This document shows positions 18,501-30,600 of a stretch of DNA of 64,000 nt, one piece after another; position 1 is the first letter of the stretch, and each line of letters opens with the position of its first letter. This stretch comes from Phaeosaccion multiseriatum. Taxonomy: Eukaryota; Ochrophyta, other classes. The position numbers and the translations under genes are program-made. The DNA is taken from positions 3,720,001 to 3,784,000 of the forward strand of contig OZ218951.1 of NCBI GenBank assembly GCA_965112735.1. The letters run 5' to 3'. A model generated the notes under the pieces. The model was not told where the DNA came from and ran no database searches. It was given only the letters and a program-made list of their open reading frames with translations.

Positions 18501-21500
18501 GGCTGCTTGGGCCCCGCAAATGCCCACTTCTCCCTCAGCGAAGGGCCAGATGGGGGGTTTTGGGGCCATGCTTGGTCCCATTTGGCGCCGTCACGGTCAG
18601 TGATTGCCTCGGTGAGGCTGTTTGAGCTTGGTCAGTGCCTCGCGCAGGCATGTTGTGTGCATCAATGGCTCCGTTCAGGCTGCTTGGGCCCCGCAAATGC
18701 CCACTTCTCCCTCAGCGAAGGGCCAGATTGGGGGTTTTGAGGCCATGCTTGGTCCGATTTGGCGCCGTCACGGTCAGTGATTGCCTCGGTGAGGCTGTTT
18801 GAGCTTGGTCAGTGCCTCGCGCAGGCATGTTGTGTGCATCAATGGCTCCGTTCAGGCTGCTTGGGCCCCGCAAATGCCCACTTCTCCCTCAGCGAAGGGC
18901 CAGATTGGGGGTTTTGAGGCCATGCTTGGTCCGATTTGGCGCCGTCACGGTCAGTGATTGCCTCGGTGAGGCTGTTTGAGCTTGGTCAGTGCCTCGCGCA
19001 GGCATGTTGTGTGCATCAATGGCTCCGTTCAGGCTGCTTGGGCCCCGCAAATGCCCACTTCTCCCTCAGCGAAGGGCCAGATGGGGGGTTTTGAGGCCAT
19101 GCTGGGTCCCATTTGGCGCCGTCACGGTCAGTGATTGCCTCGGTGAGGCTGTTTGAACTTGGTCAGTGCCTCGCGCAGGCATGTTGTGTGCATCAATGGC
19201 TCCGTTCAGGCTGCTTGGGCCCCGCAAATGCCCACTTCTCTCTCAGCGAAGGGCCAGATTGGGGGTTTTGAGGCCATGCTTGGTCCCATTTGGCGCCGTC
19301 ACGGTCAGTGATTGCCTCGGTGAGGCTGTTTGAGCTTGGTCAGTGCCTCGCGCAGGCATGTTGTGTGCATCAATGGCTCCGTTCAGGCTGCTTGGGCCCC
19401 GCAAATGCCCACTTCTCCCTCAGCGAAGGGCCAGATTGGGGGTTTTGAGGCCATGCTTAGTCCCACTTGACGCCGTCACGGTCAGTGATTGCCTCGGTGA
19501 GGCTGTTTGAGCTTGGTCAGTGCCTCGCGCAGGCATGTTGTGTGCATCAATGGCTCCGTCGAGGCTGCTTGGGCCCCGCAAATGCCCACTTCTCCCTCAG
19601 CAAAGGGCCAGATTGGGGGTTTTGCATGAGGCCATGCTTAGTCCCATTTGACGCCGTCACGGTCAGTGATTGCCTCGCTCAAGCTGCTCGAGCTCTCCCA
19701 GTGCCTCGCGCAGGCATGTTGTGTGCATCAATGGCTCCGTTCAGGCTGCTTGGGCCCCGCAAATGCCCACTTCTCCCTCAGCGAAGGGCCAGATTGGGGG
19801 TTTTGAGGCCATGCTTGGTCCCACTTGACGCCGTCACGGTCAGTGATTGCCTCAGTGAGGCTGTTTGAGCTTGGTCAGTGCCTCGCGCAGGCATGTTGTG
19901 TGCATCAATGGCTCCGTCGAGGCTGCTTGGGCCCCGCAAATGCGCACTTCTCCCTCAGCGAAGGGCCAGATGGGGGGTTTTGAGGCCATGCTTAGTCCCA
20001 CTTGACGCCGTCACGGTCAGTGATTGCCTCGGTGAGGCTGTTTGAGCTTGGTCAGTGCCTCGCGCAGGCATGTTGTGTGCATCAATGGCTCCGTTCAGGC
20101 TGCTTGGGCCCCGCAAATGCCCACTTCTCCCTCAGCGAAGGGCCAGATGGGGGGTTTTGGGGCCATGCTTGGTCCCATTTGGCGCCGTCACGGTCAGTGA
20201 TTGCCTCGGTGAGGCTGTTTGAGCTTGGTCAGTGCCTCGCGCAGGCATGTTGTGTGCATCAATGGCTCCGTTCAGGCTGCTTGGGCCCCGCAAATGCCCA
20301 CTTCTCCCTCAGCGAAGGGCCAGATTGGGGGTTTTGAGGCCATGCTTGGTCCGATTTGGCGCCGTCACGGTCAGTGATTGCCTCGGTGAGGCTGTTTGAG
20401 CTTGGTCAGTGCCTCGCGCAGGCATGTTGTGTGCATCAATGGCTCCGTTCAGGCTGCTTGGGCCCCGCAAATGCCCACTTCTCCCTCAGCGAAGGGCCAG
20501 ATGGGGGGTTTTGAGGCCATGCTGGGTCCCATTTGGCGCCGTCACGGTCAGTGATTGCCTCGGTGAGGCTGTTTGAGCTTGGTAAGTGCCTCGCGCAGGC
20601 ATGTTGTGTGCATCAATGGCTCCGTCGGGGCTGTTTGGGCCCCGCAAATGCCCACTTCTCTCTCAGCGAAGGGCCAGATTGGGGGTTTTGAGGCCATGCT
20701 GGTCTTATTTGGCGCCGTCACGGTCAGTGATTGCCTCGGTGAGGCTGTTTGAGCTTGGTCAGTGCCTCGCGCAGGCATGTTGTGTGCATCAATGGCTCCG
20801 TTCAGGCTGCTTGGGCCCCGCAAATGCCCACTTCTCCCTCAGCGAAGGGCCAGATTGGGGGTTTTGAGGCCATGCTTAGTCCCACTTGACGCCGTCACGG
20901 TCAGTGATTGCCTCGGTCAGGCTGTTTGAGCTTGGTCAGTGCCTCGCGCAGGCATGTTGTGTGCATCAATGGCTCCGTCGAGGCTGCTTGGGCCCCGCAA
21001 ATGCCCACTTCTCCCTCAGCAAAGGGCCAGATTGGGGGTTTTGCATGAGGCCATGCTTAGTCCCATTTGACGCCGTCACGGTCAGTGATTGCCTCGCTCA
21101 AGCTGCTCGAGCTCTCCCAGTGCCTCGCGCAGGCATGTTGTGTGCATCAATGGCTCCGTTCAGGCTGCTTGGGCCCCGCAAATGCCCACTTCTCCCTCAG
21201 CGAAGGGCCAGATTGGGGGTTTTGAGGCCATGCTTGGTCCCACTTGACGCCGTCACGGTCAGTGATTGCCTCAGTGAGGCTGTTTGAGCTTGGTCAGTGC
21301 CTCGCGCAGGCATGTTGTGTGCATCAATGGCTCCGTCGAGGCTGCTTGGGCCCCGCAAATGCGCACTTCTCCCTCAGCGAAGGGCCAGATGGGGGGTTTT
21401 GAGGCCATGCTTAGTCCCACTTGACGCCGTCACGGTCAGTGATTGCCTCGGTGAGGCTGTTTGAGCTTGGTCAGTGCCTCGCGCAGGCATGTTGTGTGCA

Positions 21501-24500
21501 TCAATGGCTCCGTCGAGGCTGCTTGGGCCCCGCAAATGCCCACTTCTCTCTCAGCGAAGGGCCAGATTGGGGGTTTTGAGGCCATGCTTGGTCTTATTTG
21601 GCGCCGTCACGGTCAGTGATTGCCTCGGTGAGGCTGTTTGAGCTTGGTCAGTGCCTCGCGCAGGCATGTTGTGTGCATCAATGGCTCTGTTCAGGCTGCT
21701 TGGGCCCCGCAAATGCCCACTTCTCCCTCAGCGAAGGGCCAGATTGGGGGTTTTGAGGCCATGCTTAGTCCCACTTGACGCCGTCACGGTCAGTGATTGC
21801 CTCGGTCAGGCTGTTTGAGCTTGGTCAGTGCCTCGCGCAGGCATGTTGTGTGCATCAATGGCTCCGTCGAGGCTGCTTGGGCCCCGCAAATGCCCACTTC
21901 TCTCTCAGCGAAGGGCCAGATTGGGGGTTTTGAGGCCATGCTTGGTCTTATTTGGCGCCGTCACGGTCAGTGATTGCCTCGGTGAGGCTGTTTGAGCTTG
22001 GTCAGTGCCTCGCGCAGGCATGTTGTGTGCATCAATGGCTCCGTCGAGGCTGCTTGGGCCCCGCAAATGCCCACTTCTCCCTCAGCAAAGGGCCAGATGG
22101 GGGGTTTTGCATGAGGCCATGCTTAGTCCCATTTGACGCCGTCACGGTCAGTGATTGCCTCGCTCAAGCTGCTCGAGCTCTCCCAGTGCCTCGCGCAGGC
22201 ATGTTGTGTGCATCAATGGCTCCGTTCAGGCTGCTTGGGCCCCGCAAATGCCCACTTCTCCCTCAGCGAAGGGCCAGATTGGGGGTTTTGAGGCCATGCT
22301 TAGTCCCACTTGACGCCGTCACGGTCAGTGATTGCCTCAGTGAGGCTATTTGAGCTTGGTCAGTGCCTCGCGCAGGCATGTTGTGTGCATCAATGGCTCC
22401 GTCGAGGCTGCTTGGGCCCCGCAAATGCGCACTTCTCCCTCAGCGAAGGGCCAGATGGGGGGTTTTGAGGCCATGCTTAGTCCCACTTGACGCCGTCACG
22501 GTCAGTGATTGCCTCGGTGAGGCTGTTTGAGCTTGGTCAGTGCCTCGCGCAGGCATGTTGTGTGCATCAATGGCTCCGTCGAGGCTGCTTGGGCCCCGCA
22601 AATGCCCACTTCTCTCTCAGCGAAGGGCCAGATTGGGGGTTTTGAGGCCATGCTTGGTCTTATTTGGCGCCGTCACGGTCAGTGATTGCCTCGGTGAGGC
22701 TGTTTGAGCTTGGTCAGTGCCTCGCGCAGGCATGTTGTGTGCATCAATGGCTCCGTTCAGGCTGCTTGGGCCCCGCAAATGCCCACTTCTCCCTCAGCGA
22801 AGGGCCAGATTGGGGGTTTTGAGGCCATGCTTGGTCCGATTTGGCGCCGTCACGGTCAGTGATTGCCTCGGTGAGGCTGTTTGAGCTTGGTCAGTGCCTC
22901 GCGCAGGCATGTTGTGTGCATCAATGGCTCCGTTCAGGCTGCTTGGGCCCCGCAAATGCCCACTTCTCCCTCAGCGAAGGGCCAGATTGGGGGTTTTGAG
23001 GCCATGCTTGGTCCGATTTGGCGCCGTCACGGTCAGTGATTGCCTCGGTGAGGCTGTTTGAGCTTGGTCAGTGCCTCGCGCAGGCATGTTGTGTGCATCA
23101 ATGGCTCCGTTCAGGCTGCTTGGGCCCCGCAAATGCCCACTTCTCCCTCAGCAAAGGGCCAGATGGGGGGTTTTGCATGAGGCCATGCTTAGTCCCATTT
23201 GACGCCGTCACGGTCAGTGATTGCCTCGCTCAAGCTGCTCGAGCTCTCCCAGTGCCTCGCGCAGGCATGTTGTGTGCATCAATGGCTCCGTTCAGGCTGC
23301 TTGGGCGCCGCAAATGCCCACTTCTCCCTCAGCGAAGGGCCAGATGGGGGGTTTTGAGGCCATGCTGGGTCCCATTTGGCGCCGTCACGGTCAGTGATTG
23401 CCTCGGTGAGGCTGTTTGAGCTTGGTAAGTGCCTCGCGCAGGCATGTTGTGTGCATCAATGGCTCCGTTCAGGCTGCTTGGGCCCCGCAAATGCCCACTT
23501 CTCCCTCAGCGAAGGGCCAGATGGGGGGTTTTGAGGCCATGCTGGGTCCCATTTGGCGCCGTCACGGTCAGTGATTGCCTCGGTGAGGCTGTTTGAGCTT
23601 GGTCAGTGCCTCGCGCAGGCATGTTGTGTGCATCAATGGCTCCGTTCAGGCTGCTTGGCCCCCGCAAATGCCCACTTCTCCCTCAGCGAAGGGCCAGATT
23701 GGGGGTTTTGAGGCCATGCTGGGTCCCATTTGGCGCCGTCACGGTCAGTGATTGCCTCGGTCAGGCTGTTTGAGCTCTCCCAGTGCCTCGCGCAGGCATG
23801 TTGTGTGCATCAATGGCTCCGTCGAGGCTGCTTGGGCCCCGCAAATGCCCACTTCTCCCTCAGCGAAGGGCCAGATTGGGGGTTTTGAGGCCATGCTGGG
23901 TCCCATTTGGCGCCGTCACGGTCAGTGATTGCCTCGGTGAGGCTGTTTGAGCTTGGTCAGTGCCTCGCACAGGCATGTTGTGTGCATCAATGGCTCCGTT
24001 CAGGCTGCTTGGGCCCCGCAAATGCCCACTTCTCCCTCAGCGAAGGGCCAGATTGGGGGTTTTGAGGCCATGCTTAGTCCCACTTGGCGCCGTCACGGTC
24101 AGTGATTGCCTCGGTGAGGCTGTTTGAGCTTGGTCAGTGCCTCGCGCAGGCATGTTGTGTGCATCAATGGCTCCGTTCCGGCTGCTTGGGCCCCGCAAAT
24201 GCCCACTTCTCCCTCAGCGAAGGGCCAGATTGGGGGTTTTGAGGCCATGCTGGGTCCCATTTGGCGCCGTCACGGTCAGTGATTGCCTCGGTGAGGCTGT
24301 TTGAGCTTGGTCAGTGCCTCGCGCAGGCATGTTGTGTGCATCAATGGCTCCGTTCAGGCTGCTTGGGCCCCGCAAATGCCCACTTCTCCCTCAGCGAAGG
24401 GCCAGATTGGGGGTTTTGAGGCCATGCTTAGTCCCATTTGGCGCCGTCACGGTCAGTGATTGCCTCGGTGAGGCTGTTTGAGCTTGGTCAGTGCCTCGCG

Positions 24501-25826
24501 CAGGCATGTTGTGTGCATCAATGGCTCCGTTCAGGCTGCTTGGGCCTCGCAAATGCCCACTTTTCCCTCAGCGAAGGGCCAGATTGGGGGTTTTGAGGCC
24601 ATGCTGGGTCCCATTTGGCGCCGTCACGGTCAGTGATTGCCTCGGTCAGGCTGTTTGAGCTTGGTCAGTGCCTCGCGCAGGCATGTTGTGTGCATCAATG
24701 GCTCCGTTCAGGCTGCTTGGGCCCCGCAAATGCCCACTTCTCTCTTAGCGAAGGGCCAGATTGGGGGTTTTGAGGCCATGCTGGGTCCCATTTGGCGCCG
24801 TCACGGTCAGTGATTGCCTCGGTGAGGCTGTTTGAGCTTGGTCAGTGCCTCGCGCAGGCATGTTGTGTGCATCAATGGCTCCGTCGAGGCTGCTTGGGCC
24901 CCGCAAATGCCCACTTCTCCCTCAGCGAAGGGCCAGATTGGGGGTTTTGAGGCCATGCTTGGTCCCATTTGGCGCCGTCACGGTCAGTGATTGCCTCGGT
25001 GAGGCTGTTTGAGCTTGGTCAGTGCCTCGCGCAGGCATGTTGTGTGCATCAATGGCTCCGTTCAGGCTGCTTGGGCCCCGCAAATGCCCACTTCTCCCTC
25101 AGCGAAGGGCCAGATTGGGGGTTTTGGGGCCATGCTTGGTCCCATTTGGCGCCGTCACGGTCAGTGATTGCCTCGCTCAAGCTGCTCGAGCTTGGTCAGT
25201 GCCTCGCGCAGGCATGTTGTGTGCATCAATGGCTCCGTTCAGGCTGCTTGGGCCCCGCAAATGCCCACTTCTCCCTCAGCGAAGGGCCAGATTGGGGGTT
25301 TTGAGGCCATGCTTGGTCCCATTTGGCGCCGTCACGGTCAGTGATTGCCTCGGTGAGGCTGTTTGAGCTTGGTCAGTGCCTCGCGCAGGCATGTTGTGTG
25401 CATCAATGGCTCCGTTCAGGCTGCTTGGGCCCCGCAAATGCCCACTTCTCTCTCAGCGAAGGGCCAGATTGGGGGTTTTGAGGCCATGCTTGGTCCCATT
25501 TGGCGCCGTCACGGTCAGTGATTGCCTCGGTGAGGCTGTTTGAGCTTGGTCAGTGCCTCGCGCAGGCATGTTGTGTGCATCAATGGCTCCGTTCAGGCTG
25601 CTTGGGCCCCGCAAATGCCCACTTCTCCCTCAGCGAAGGGCCAGATTGGGGGTTTTGAGGCCATGCTTAGTCCCACTTGACGCCGTCACGGTCAGTGATT
25701 GCCTCGCTCAAGCTGCTCGAGCTCTCCCAGTGCCTCGCGCAGGCATGTTGTGTGCATCAATGGCTCCGTCGAGGCTGCTTGGGCCCCGCAAATGCCCACT
25801 TCTCCCTCAGCGAAGGGCCAGATTGG
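15524..25826 (+). repeat. 177-bp satellite array, block 2 (about 58 units) with higher-order repeats
   Basis: Same satellite as block 1. A 181-bp variant carrying an extra CATG (TTTTGCATGAGGCCATGC) marks a higher-order pattern: near 21042, 22106 and 23174 it recurs about every 1,066 bp (six units), and near 19624 to 21042 about every 1,420 bp (eight units). The final part (about 23.76-25.83 kb) is a copy of 10.31-12.38 kb in block 1, together with the following element. Other variants include an extra CTCGAGCTCTCC near 18270. Confidence 0.95.
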
Positions 25827-26062
25827 TTCTCGCAGTCGTTGCGCTCCATCAAAACTGGGTACCCATTGAGAGGCCTCGCTCCTCCACATTCAGTCGTCGC
25901 CAATGCTGGGGGATAAACTTTTCATTAAGAGTGCAGTCCTAAGAAGGACTCACCTCGAGGCACACAGTGTCCCTGGGGTGTCGCTCCCCTGACGGGGGCG
26001 AGCACGGGCCTTTGGGGGCAGCGGTTCAGAGGAACCGCTCATCCCCCATTCACCCAAAGTCC

Positions 26063-27178
26063 TCAGGGCGCTGCCGTGTCTGCATGCAGCATGCGCCCTG
26101 CCCAGCCAAGAGCCTCCTCCACCGTACGGTGCGCGTACTGAAAGGCTGTCGCCGACGCCCACCTGCCCCAGAACTGCAGGAGTCGCCAGTCAGCGCCGCT
26201 TGCCGCCAATGCCGTAGCCCCACCGCTCCGCAGGGAGTGGGACGAGATGCGTACTGGATCCCTACCAATCTGCTGAGCTCCCCTCTTCAGTGCCTTGCTG
26301 ACTTGGTGGGAGGTGACGCACTTCCTCCTCCCCGACTCGTCCACATAGGAGGAAAGGAGGGCACTACCCCCTGCTGCCTCCCGCTCCTGCTCCGGTCGGC
26401 GGTAGTGGCAGCGCACCGCCTCCAGGGCAGCCTCCACTGGACACAAGTCGACGACCCCCGTCCGCTCGTGTGTCCGCACTTCTCCTCTCCTGAAGGTGTC
26501 CGTCTTGCTACCAGTGAAGACGAGAGTGACGCGGCACAGCTCCACTCCTTCCTCGATCGCGGCAAGCGCCTCTTGTCCAGTGTAGCTCCGGCTCGCTCTA
26601 TCTGCGAAGGTAACATCGTGATGAGTGAGAATGTAGTCTTCATCTGTCCCTCCACTCACACTGTTCGGGGCGAACTCGCTCACTCGCATGAGAAAGAACC
26701 ACCCCAGGAGGATGAGGGCCCCTAACATGTGCCCTCTCTCCCCCTCCCCTCGCAGCTCCCGTCTGGTGCTGCGAAGAATGTCCACGTCTACTGGCAGCTG
26801 CTGTACGCTGTCTCCGTCCTCCAGCCTGTAGCTCCGAAGGAGCAGGTGGACCTGCCTCCCGACTGCAGGCCCCTTGAGCCCCTCCCGCGAGAAGAGGTCA
26901 TTCACCCCTGGGCCCTTGCCCCTCAGAGTGGCCGCACCGTTGCCCCTCTCCTCTCGGCACCACGCTATGAACGCCATGAATACCTCCGCATTGCGAGGGT
27001 CGTCATCTCCAAACAGTAACACGGGAACGCCTGCTAGACCGCAGAAGTCAGTCCACTGACGCTGGACCGTCGCGTAGCGACGAACGGTTGCAGGCCTGAG
27101 ACCGCTCGCTGCGGCTCCCCACGCAAGGTTGCGAAAACGGCGTCCATAATCGTTGAGTTGGGCTCCAGCTGTTGCCAC
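26063..27178 (-). CDS. Tyrosine recombinase (copy B)
   Basis: The predicted 371-aa protein is identical to that of copy A, with the complete R165, K225, H314, R317, W340 and Y348 set. The frame is intact although the element has lost its right end and its RT. It therefore remains a possible source of recombinase acting in trans, but whether it is still transcribed is unknown because the native upstream region is missing. Confidence 0.85.
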   Translation of the reverse strand: MATAGAQLNDYGRRFRNLAWGAAASGLRPATVRRYATVQRQWTDFCGLAGVPVLLFGDDDPRNAEVFMAFIAWCREERGNGAATLRGKGPGVNDLFSREGLKGPAVGRQVHLLLRSYRLEDGDSVQQLPVDVDILRSTRRELRGEGERGHMLGALILLGWFFLMRVSEFAPNSVSGGTDEDYILTHHDVTFADRASRSYTGQEALAAIEEGVELCRVTLVFTGSKTDTFRRGEVRTHERTGVVDLCPVEAALEAVRCHYRRPEQEREAAGGSALLSSYVDESGRRKCVTSHQVSKALKRGAQQIGRDPVRISSHSLRSGGATALAASGADWRLLQFWGRWASATAFQYAHRTVEEALGWAGRMLHADTAAP

Positions 27179-27409
27179 TCCGTCAGCGGCTGAAACATGG
27201 GAGAGATGGGAGAAAGGTGGTCAGTACCGATGAGATAATCGAGGGAGTAGCGGCTGAGGCCGTCGGGGATGATGTTCTTCGCCCCTTCGACGTGCTCGAC
27301 GTTGAGGCTGCACTGCGCTCCGATCTCCAAAAGGCCCACCAGTCCTGCCAGACCATTGGAAATGTCACTGTTGGCCGCTCCCTGGTGCTCAATCCACGAG
27401 AGGGAGCTG
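27034..27409 (-). pseudogene. RNase H C-terminal fragment (copy B)
   Basis: It encodes the end of the RNase H domain from SSLSWIEHQG onward, including the last Asp (IPDGLSR), identical to copy A. Upstream on the minus strand the frame runs into foldback sequence. The first three RNase H acidic residues are missing, so it is non-functional. Confidence 0.8.
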
Positions 27410-27669
27410 TGATTCAGACCGGGAGGTACCAGTCTAGCAAAAGCACGACTTCTAACAAGCCCTAATGCTAGAAGTCGAACCCCCCCCCCCCCACCGCACA
27501 TAGTGGAGAGAAGTAACTCGCAGTCTGGGAATCAGACTAATGGGTGCCAGCCGGTACCAGTTTTCGCCGAAAAACACACTTTTTTCACAAGCTACAGCCA
27601 GGATTCGAACTCGCAATGGCCTTGTTAGAAGTCGTGCTTTTGCTAGACTGGTACCTACCCTCTGAATTT
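27410..27669. mobile_element. Single foldback (inverted-repeat) element in copy B
   Basis: A unit of about 260 bp begins TGATTCAGACCGGGAGGTAC and ends GGTACCTACCCTCTGAATT. The two ends are about 45-bp inverted repeats sharing GGTACCAGTCTAGCAAAAGC and GACTTCTAACAAG. The interior has a run of C (12 or more) and a tRNA-like block (minus strand GAGTTCGAATCCTGGCTGTA). Its right end fuses directly to satellite (TTTTGGGGCCATGC), a deletion junction. Confidence 0.75.
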
Positions 27670-30600
27670 TGGGGCCATGCTTGGTCCCATTTGGCGCCGT
27701 CACGGTCAGTGATTGCCTCGGTGAGGCTGTTTGAGCTTGGTCAGTGCCTCGCGCAGGCATGTTGTGTGCATCAATGGCTCCGTTCAGGCTGCTTGGGCCC
27801 CGCAAATGCCCACTTCTCCCTCAGCGAAGGGCCAGATTGGGGGTTTTGAGGCCATGCTTGGTCCCATTTGGCGCCGTCACGGTCAGTGATTGCCTCGGTG
27901 AGGCTGTTTGAGCTTGGTCAGTGCCTCGCGCAGGCATGTTGTGTGCATCAATGGCTCCGTTCAGGCTGCTTGGGCCCCGCAAATGCCCACTTCTCCCTCA
28001 GCGAAGGGCCAGATTGGGGGTTTTGAGGCCATGCTTGGTCCCATTTGGCGCCGTCACGGTCAGTGATCGCCTCGGTCAGGCTGTTTGAGTTTGGTCAGTG
28101 CTTCGCGCGGGCATGTTGTGTGCATCAATGGCTCCGTTCAGGCTGCTTGGGCCCCGCAAATGCCCACTTCTCCCTCAGCGAAGGGCCAGATTGGGGGTTT
28201 TGAGGCCATGCTTGGTCCCATTTGGCGCCGTCACGGTCAGTGATTGCCTCGGTGAGGCTGTTTGAGCTTGGTCAGTGCCTCGCGCAGGCATGTTGTGTGC
28301 ATCAATGGCTCCGTTCAGGCTGCTTGGGCCCCGCAAATGCCCACTTCTCCCTCAGCGAAGGGCCAGATTGGGGGTTTTGAGGCCATGCTTAGTCCCACTT
28401 GACGCCGTCACGGTCAGTGATTGCCTCGCTCAAGCTGCTCGAGCTCTCCCAGTGCCTCGCGCAGGCATTTTGTGTGCATCAATGGCTCCGTCGAGGCTGC
28501 TTGGGCCCCGCAAATGCCCACTTCTCCCTCAGCGAAGGGCCAGATGGGGGGTTTTGAGGCCATGCTTAGTCCGATTTGGCGCAGTCACGGTCAGTGATTG
28601 CCTCGGTCAGGCTGTTTGAGCTTGGTCAGTGCCTCGCGCAGGCATGTTGTGTGCATCAATGGCTCCGTCGAGGCTGCTTGGGCCCCGCAAATGCGCACTT
28701 CTCCCTCAGCGAAGGGCCAGATGGGGGGTTTTGAGGCCATGCTTAGTCCCACTTGACGCCGTCACGGTCAGTGATTGCCTCAGTGAGGCTGTTTGAGCTT
28801 GGTCAGTGCCTCGCGCAGGCATGTTGTGTGCATCAATGGCTCCGTTCAGGCTGCTTGGGCCCCGCAAATGCCCACTTCTCCCTCAGCGAAGGGCCAGATT
28901 GGGGGTTTTGAGGCCATGCTTAGTCCCACTTGACGCCGTCACGGTCAGTGATTGCCTCGCTCAAGCTGCCCGAGCTCTCCCAGTGCCTCGCGCAGGCATG
29001 TTGTGTGCATCAATGGCTCCGTCGAGGCTGCTTGGGCCCCGCAAATGCGCACTTCTCCCTCAGCGAAGGGCCAGATTGGGGGTTTTGAGGCCATGCTTAG
29101 TCCGATTTGGCGCAGTCACGGTCAGTGATTGCCTCGGTCAGGCTGTTTGAGCTTGGTCAGTGCTCGAGCTCTCCCAGTGCCTCGCGCAGGCATGTTGTGT
29201 GCATCAATGGCTCCGTCGAGGCTGCTTGGGCCCCGCAAATGCGCACTTCTCCCTCAGCGAAGGGCCAGATGGGGGGTTTTGAGGCCATGCTTAGTCCCAC
29301 TTGACGCCGTCACGGTCAGTGATTGCCTCGGTGAGGCTGTTTGAGCTTGGTCAGTGCCTCGCGCAGGCATGTTGTGTGCATCAATGGCTCCGTTCAGGCT
29401 GCTTGGGCCCCGCAAATGCCCACTTCTCCCTCAGCGAAGGGCCAGATGGGGGGTTTTGGGGCCATGCTTGGTCCCATTTGGCGCCGTCACGGTCAGTGAT
29501 TGCCTCGGTGAGGCTGTTTGAGCTTGGTCAGTGCCTCGCGCAGGCATGTTGTGTGCATCAATGGCTCCGTTCAGGCTGCTTGGGCCCCGCAAATGCCCAC
29601 TTCTCCCTCAGCGAAGGGCCAGATTGGGGGTTTTGAGGCCATGCTTGGTCCGATTTGGCGCCGTCACGGTCAGTGATTGCCTCGGTGAGGCTGTTTGAGC
29701 TTGGTCAGTGCCTCGCGCAGGCATGTTGTGTGCATCAATGGCTCCGTTCAGGCTGCTTGGGCCCCGCAAATGCCCACTTCTCCCTCAGCGAAGGGCCAGA
29801 TTGGGGGTTTTGAGGCCATGCTTGGTCCGATTTGGCGCCGTCACGGTCAGTGATTGCCTCGGTGAGGCTGTTTGAGCTTGGTCAGTGCCTCGCGCAGGCA
29901 TGTTGTGTGCATCAATGGCTCCGTTCAGGCTGCTTGGGCCCCGCAAATGCCCACTTCTCCCTCAGCGAAGGGCCAGATGGGGGGTTTTGAGGCCATGCTG
30001 GGTCCCATTTGGCGCCGTCACGGTCAGTGATTGCCTCGGTGAGGCTGTTTGAACTTGGTCAGTGCCTCGCGCAGGCATGTTGTGTGCATCAATGGCTCCG
30101 TTCAGGCTGCTTGGGCCCCGCAAATGCCCACTTCTCTCTCAGCGAAGGGCCAGATTGGGGGTTTTGAGGCCATGCTTGGTCCCATTTGGCGCCGTCACGG
30201 TCAGTGATTGCCTCGGTGAGGCTGTTTGAGCTTGGTCAGTGCCTCGCGCAGGCATGTTGTGTGCATCAATGGCTCCGTTCAGGCTGCTTGGGCCCCGCAA
30301 ATGCCCACTTCTCCCTCAGCGAAGGGCCAGATTGGGGGTTTTGAGGCCATGCTTAGTCCCACTTGACGCCGTCACGGTCAGTGATTGCCTCGGTGAGGCT
30401 GTTTGAGCTTGGTCAGTGCCTCGCGCAGGCATGTTGTGTGCATCAATGGCTCCGTCGAGGCTGCTTGGGCCCCGCAAATGCCCACTTCTCCCTCAGCAAA
30501 GGGCCAGATTGGGGGTTTTGCATGAGGCCATGCTTAGTCCCATTTGACGCCGTCACGGTCAGTGATTGCCTCGCTCAAGCTGCTCGAGCTCTCCCAGTGC

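Larger units (their letters stand above)
25827..27409 (-). mobile_element. DIRS/PAT-like retroelement, copy B (5'-truncated)
   Basis: It matches copy A from the left terminal repeat to the middle of the RNase H gene (offset 13,447). It stops at AGCTG (27405-27409), where a foldback element begins. Beyond the foldback comes satellite, so the whole RT part and the right terminus are gone. Copy C has the same foldback insertion point, so B is best explained as a deletion product of a C-like ancestor. Confidence 0.85.
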
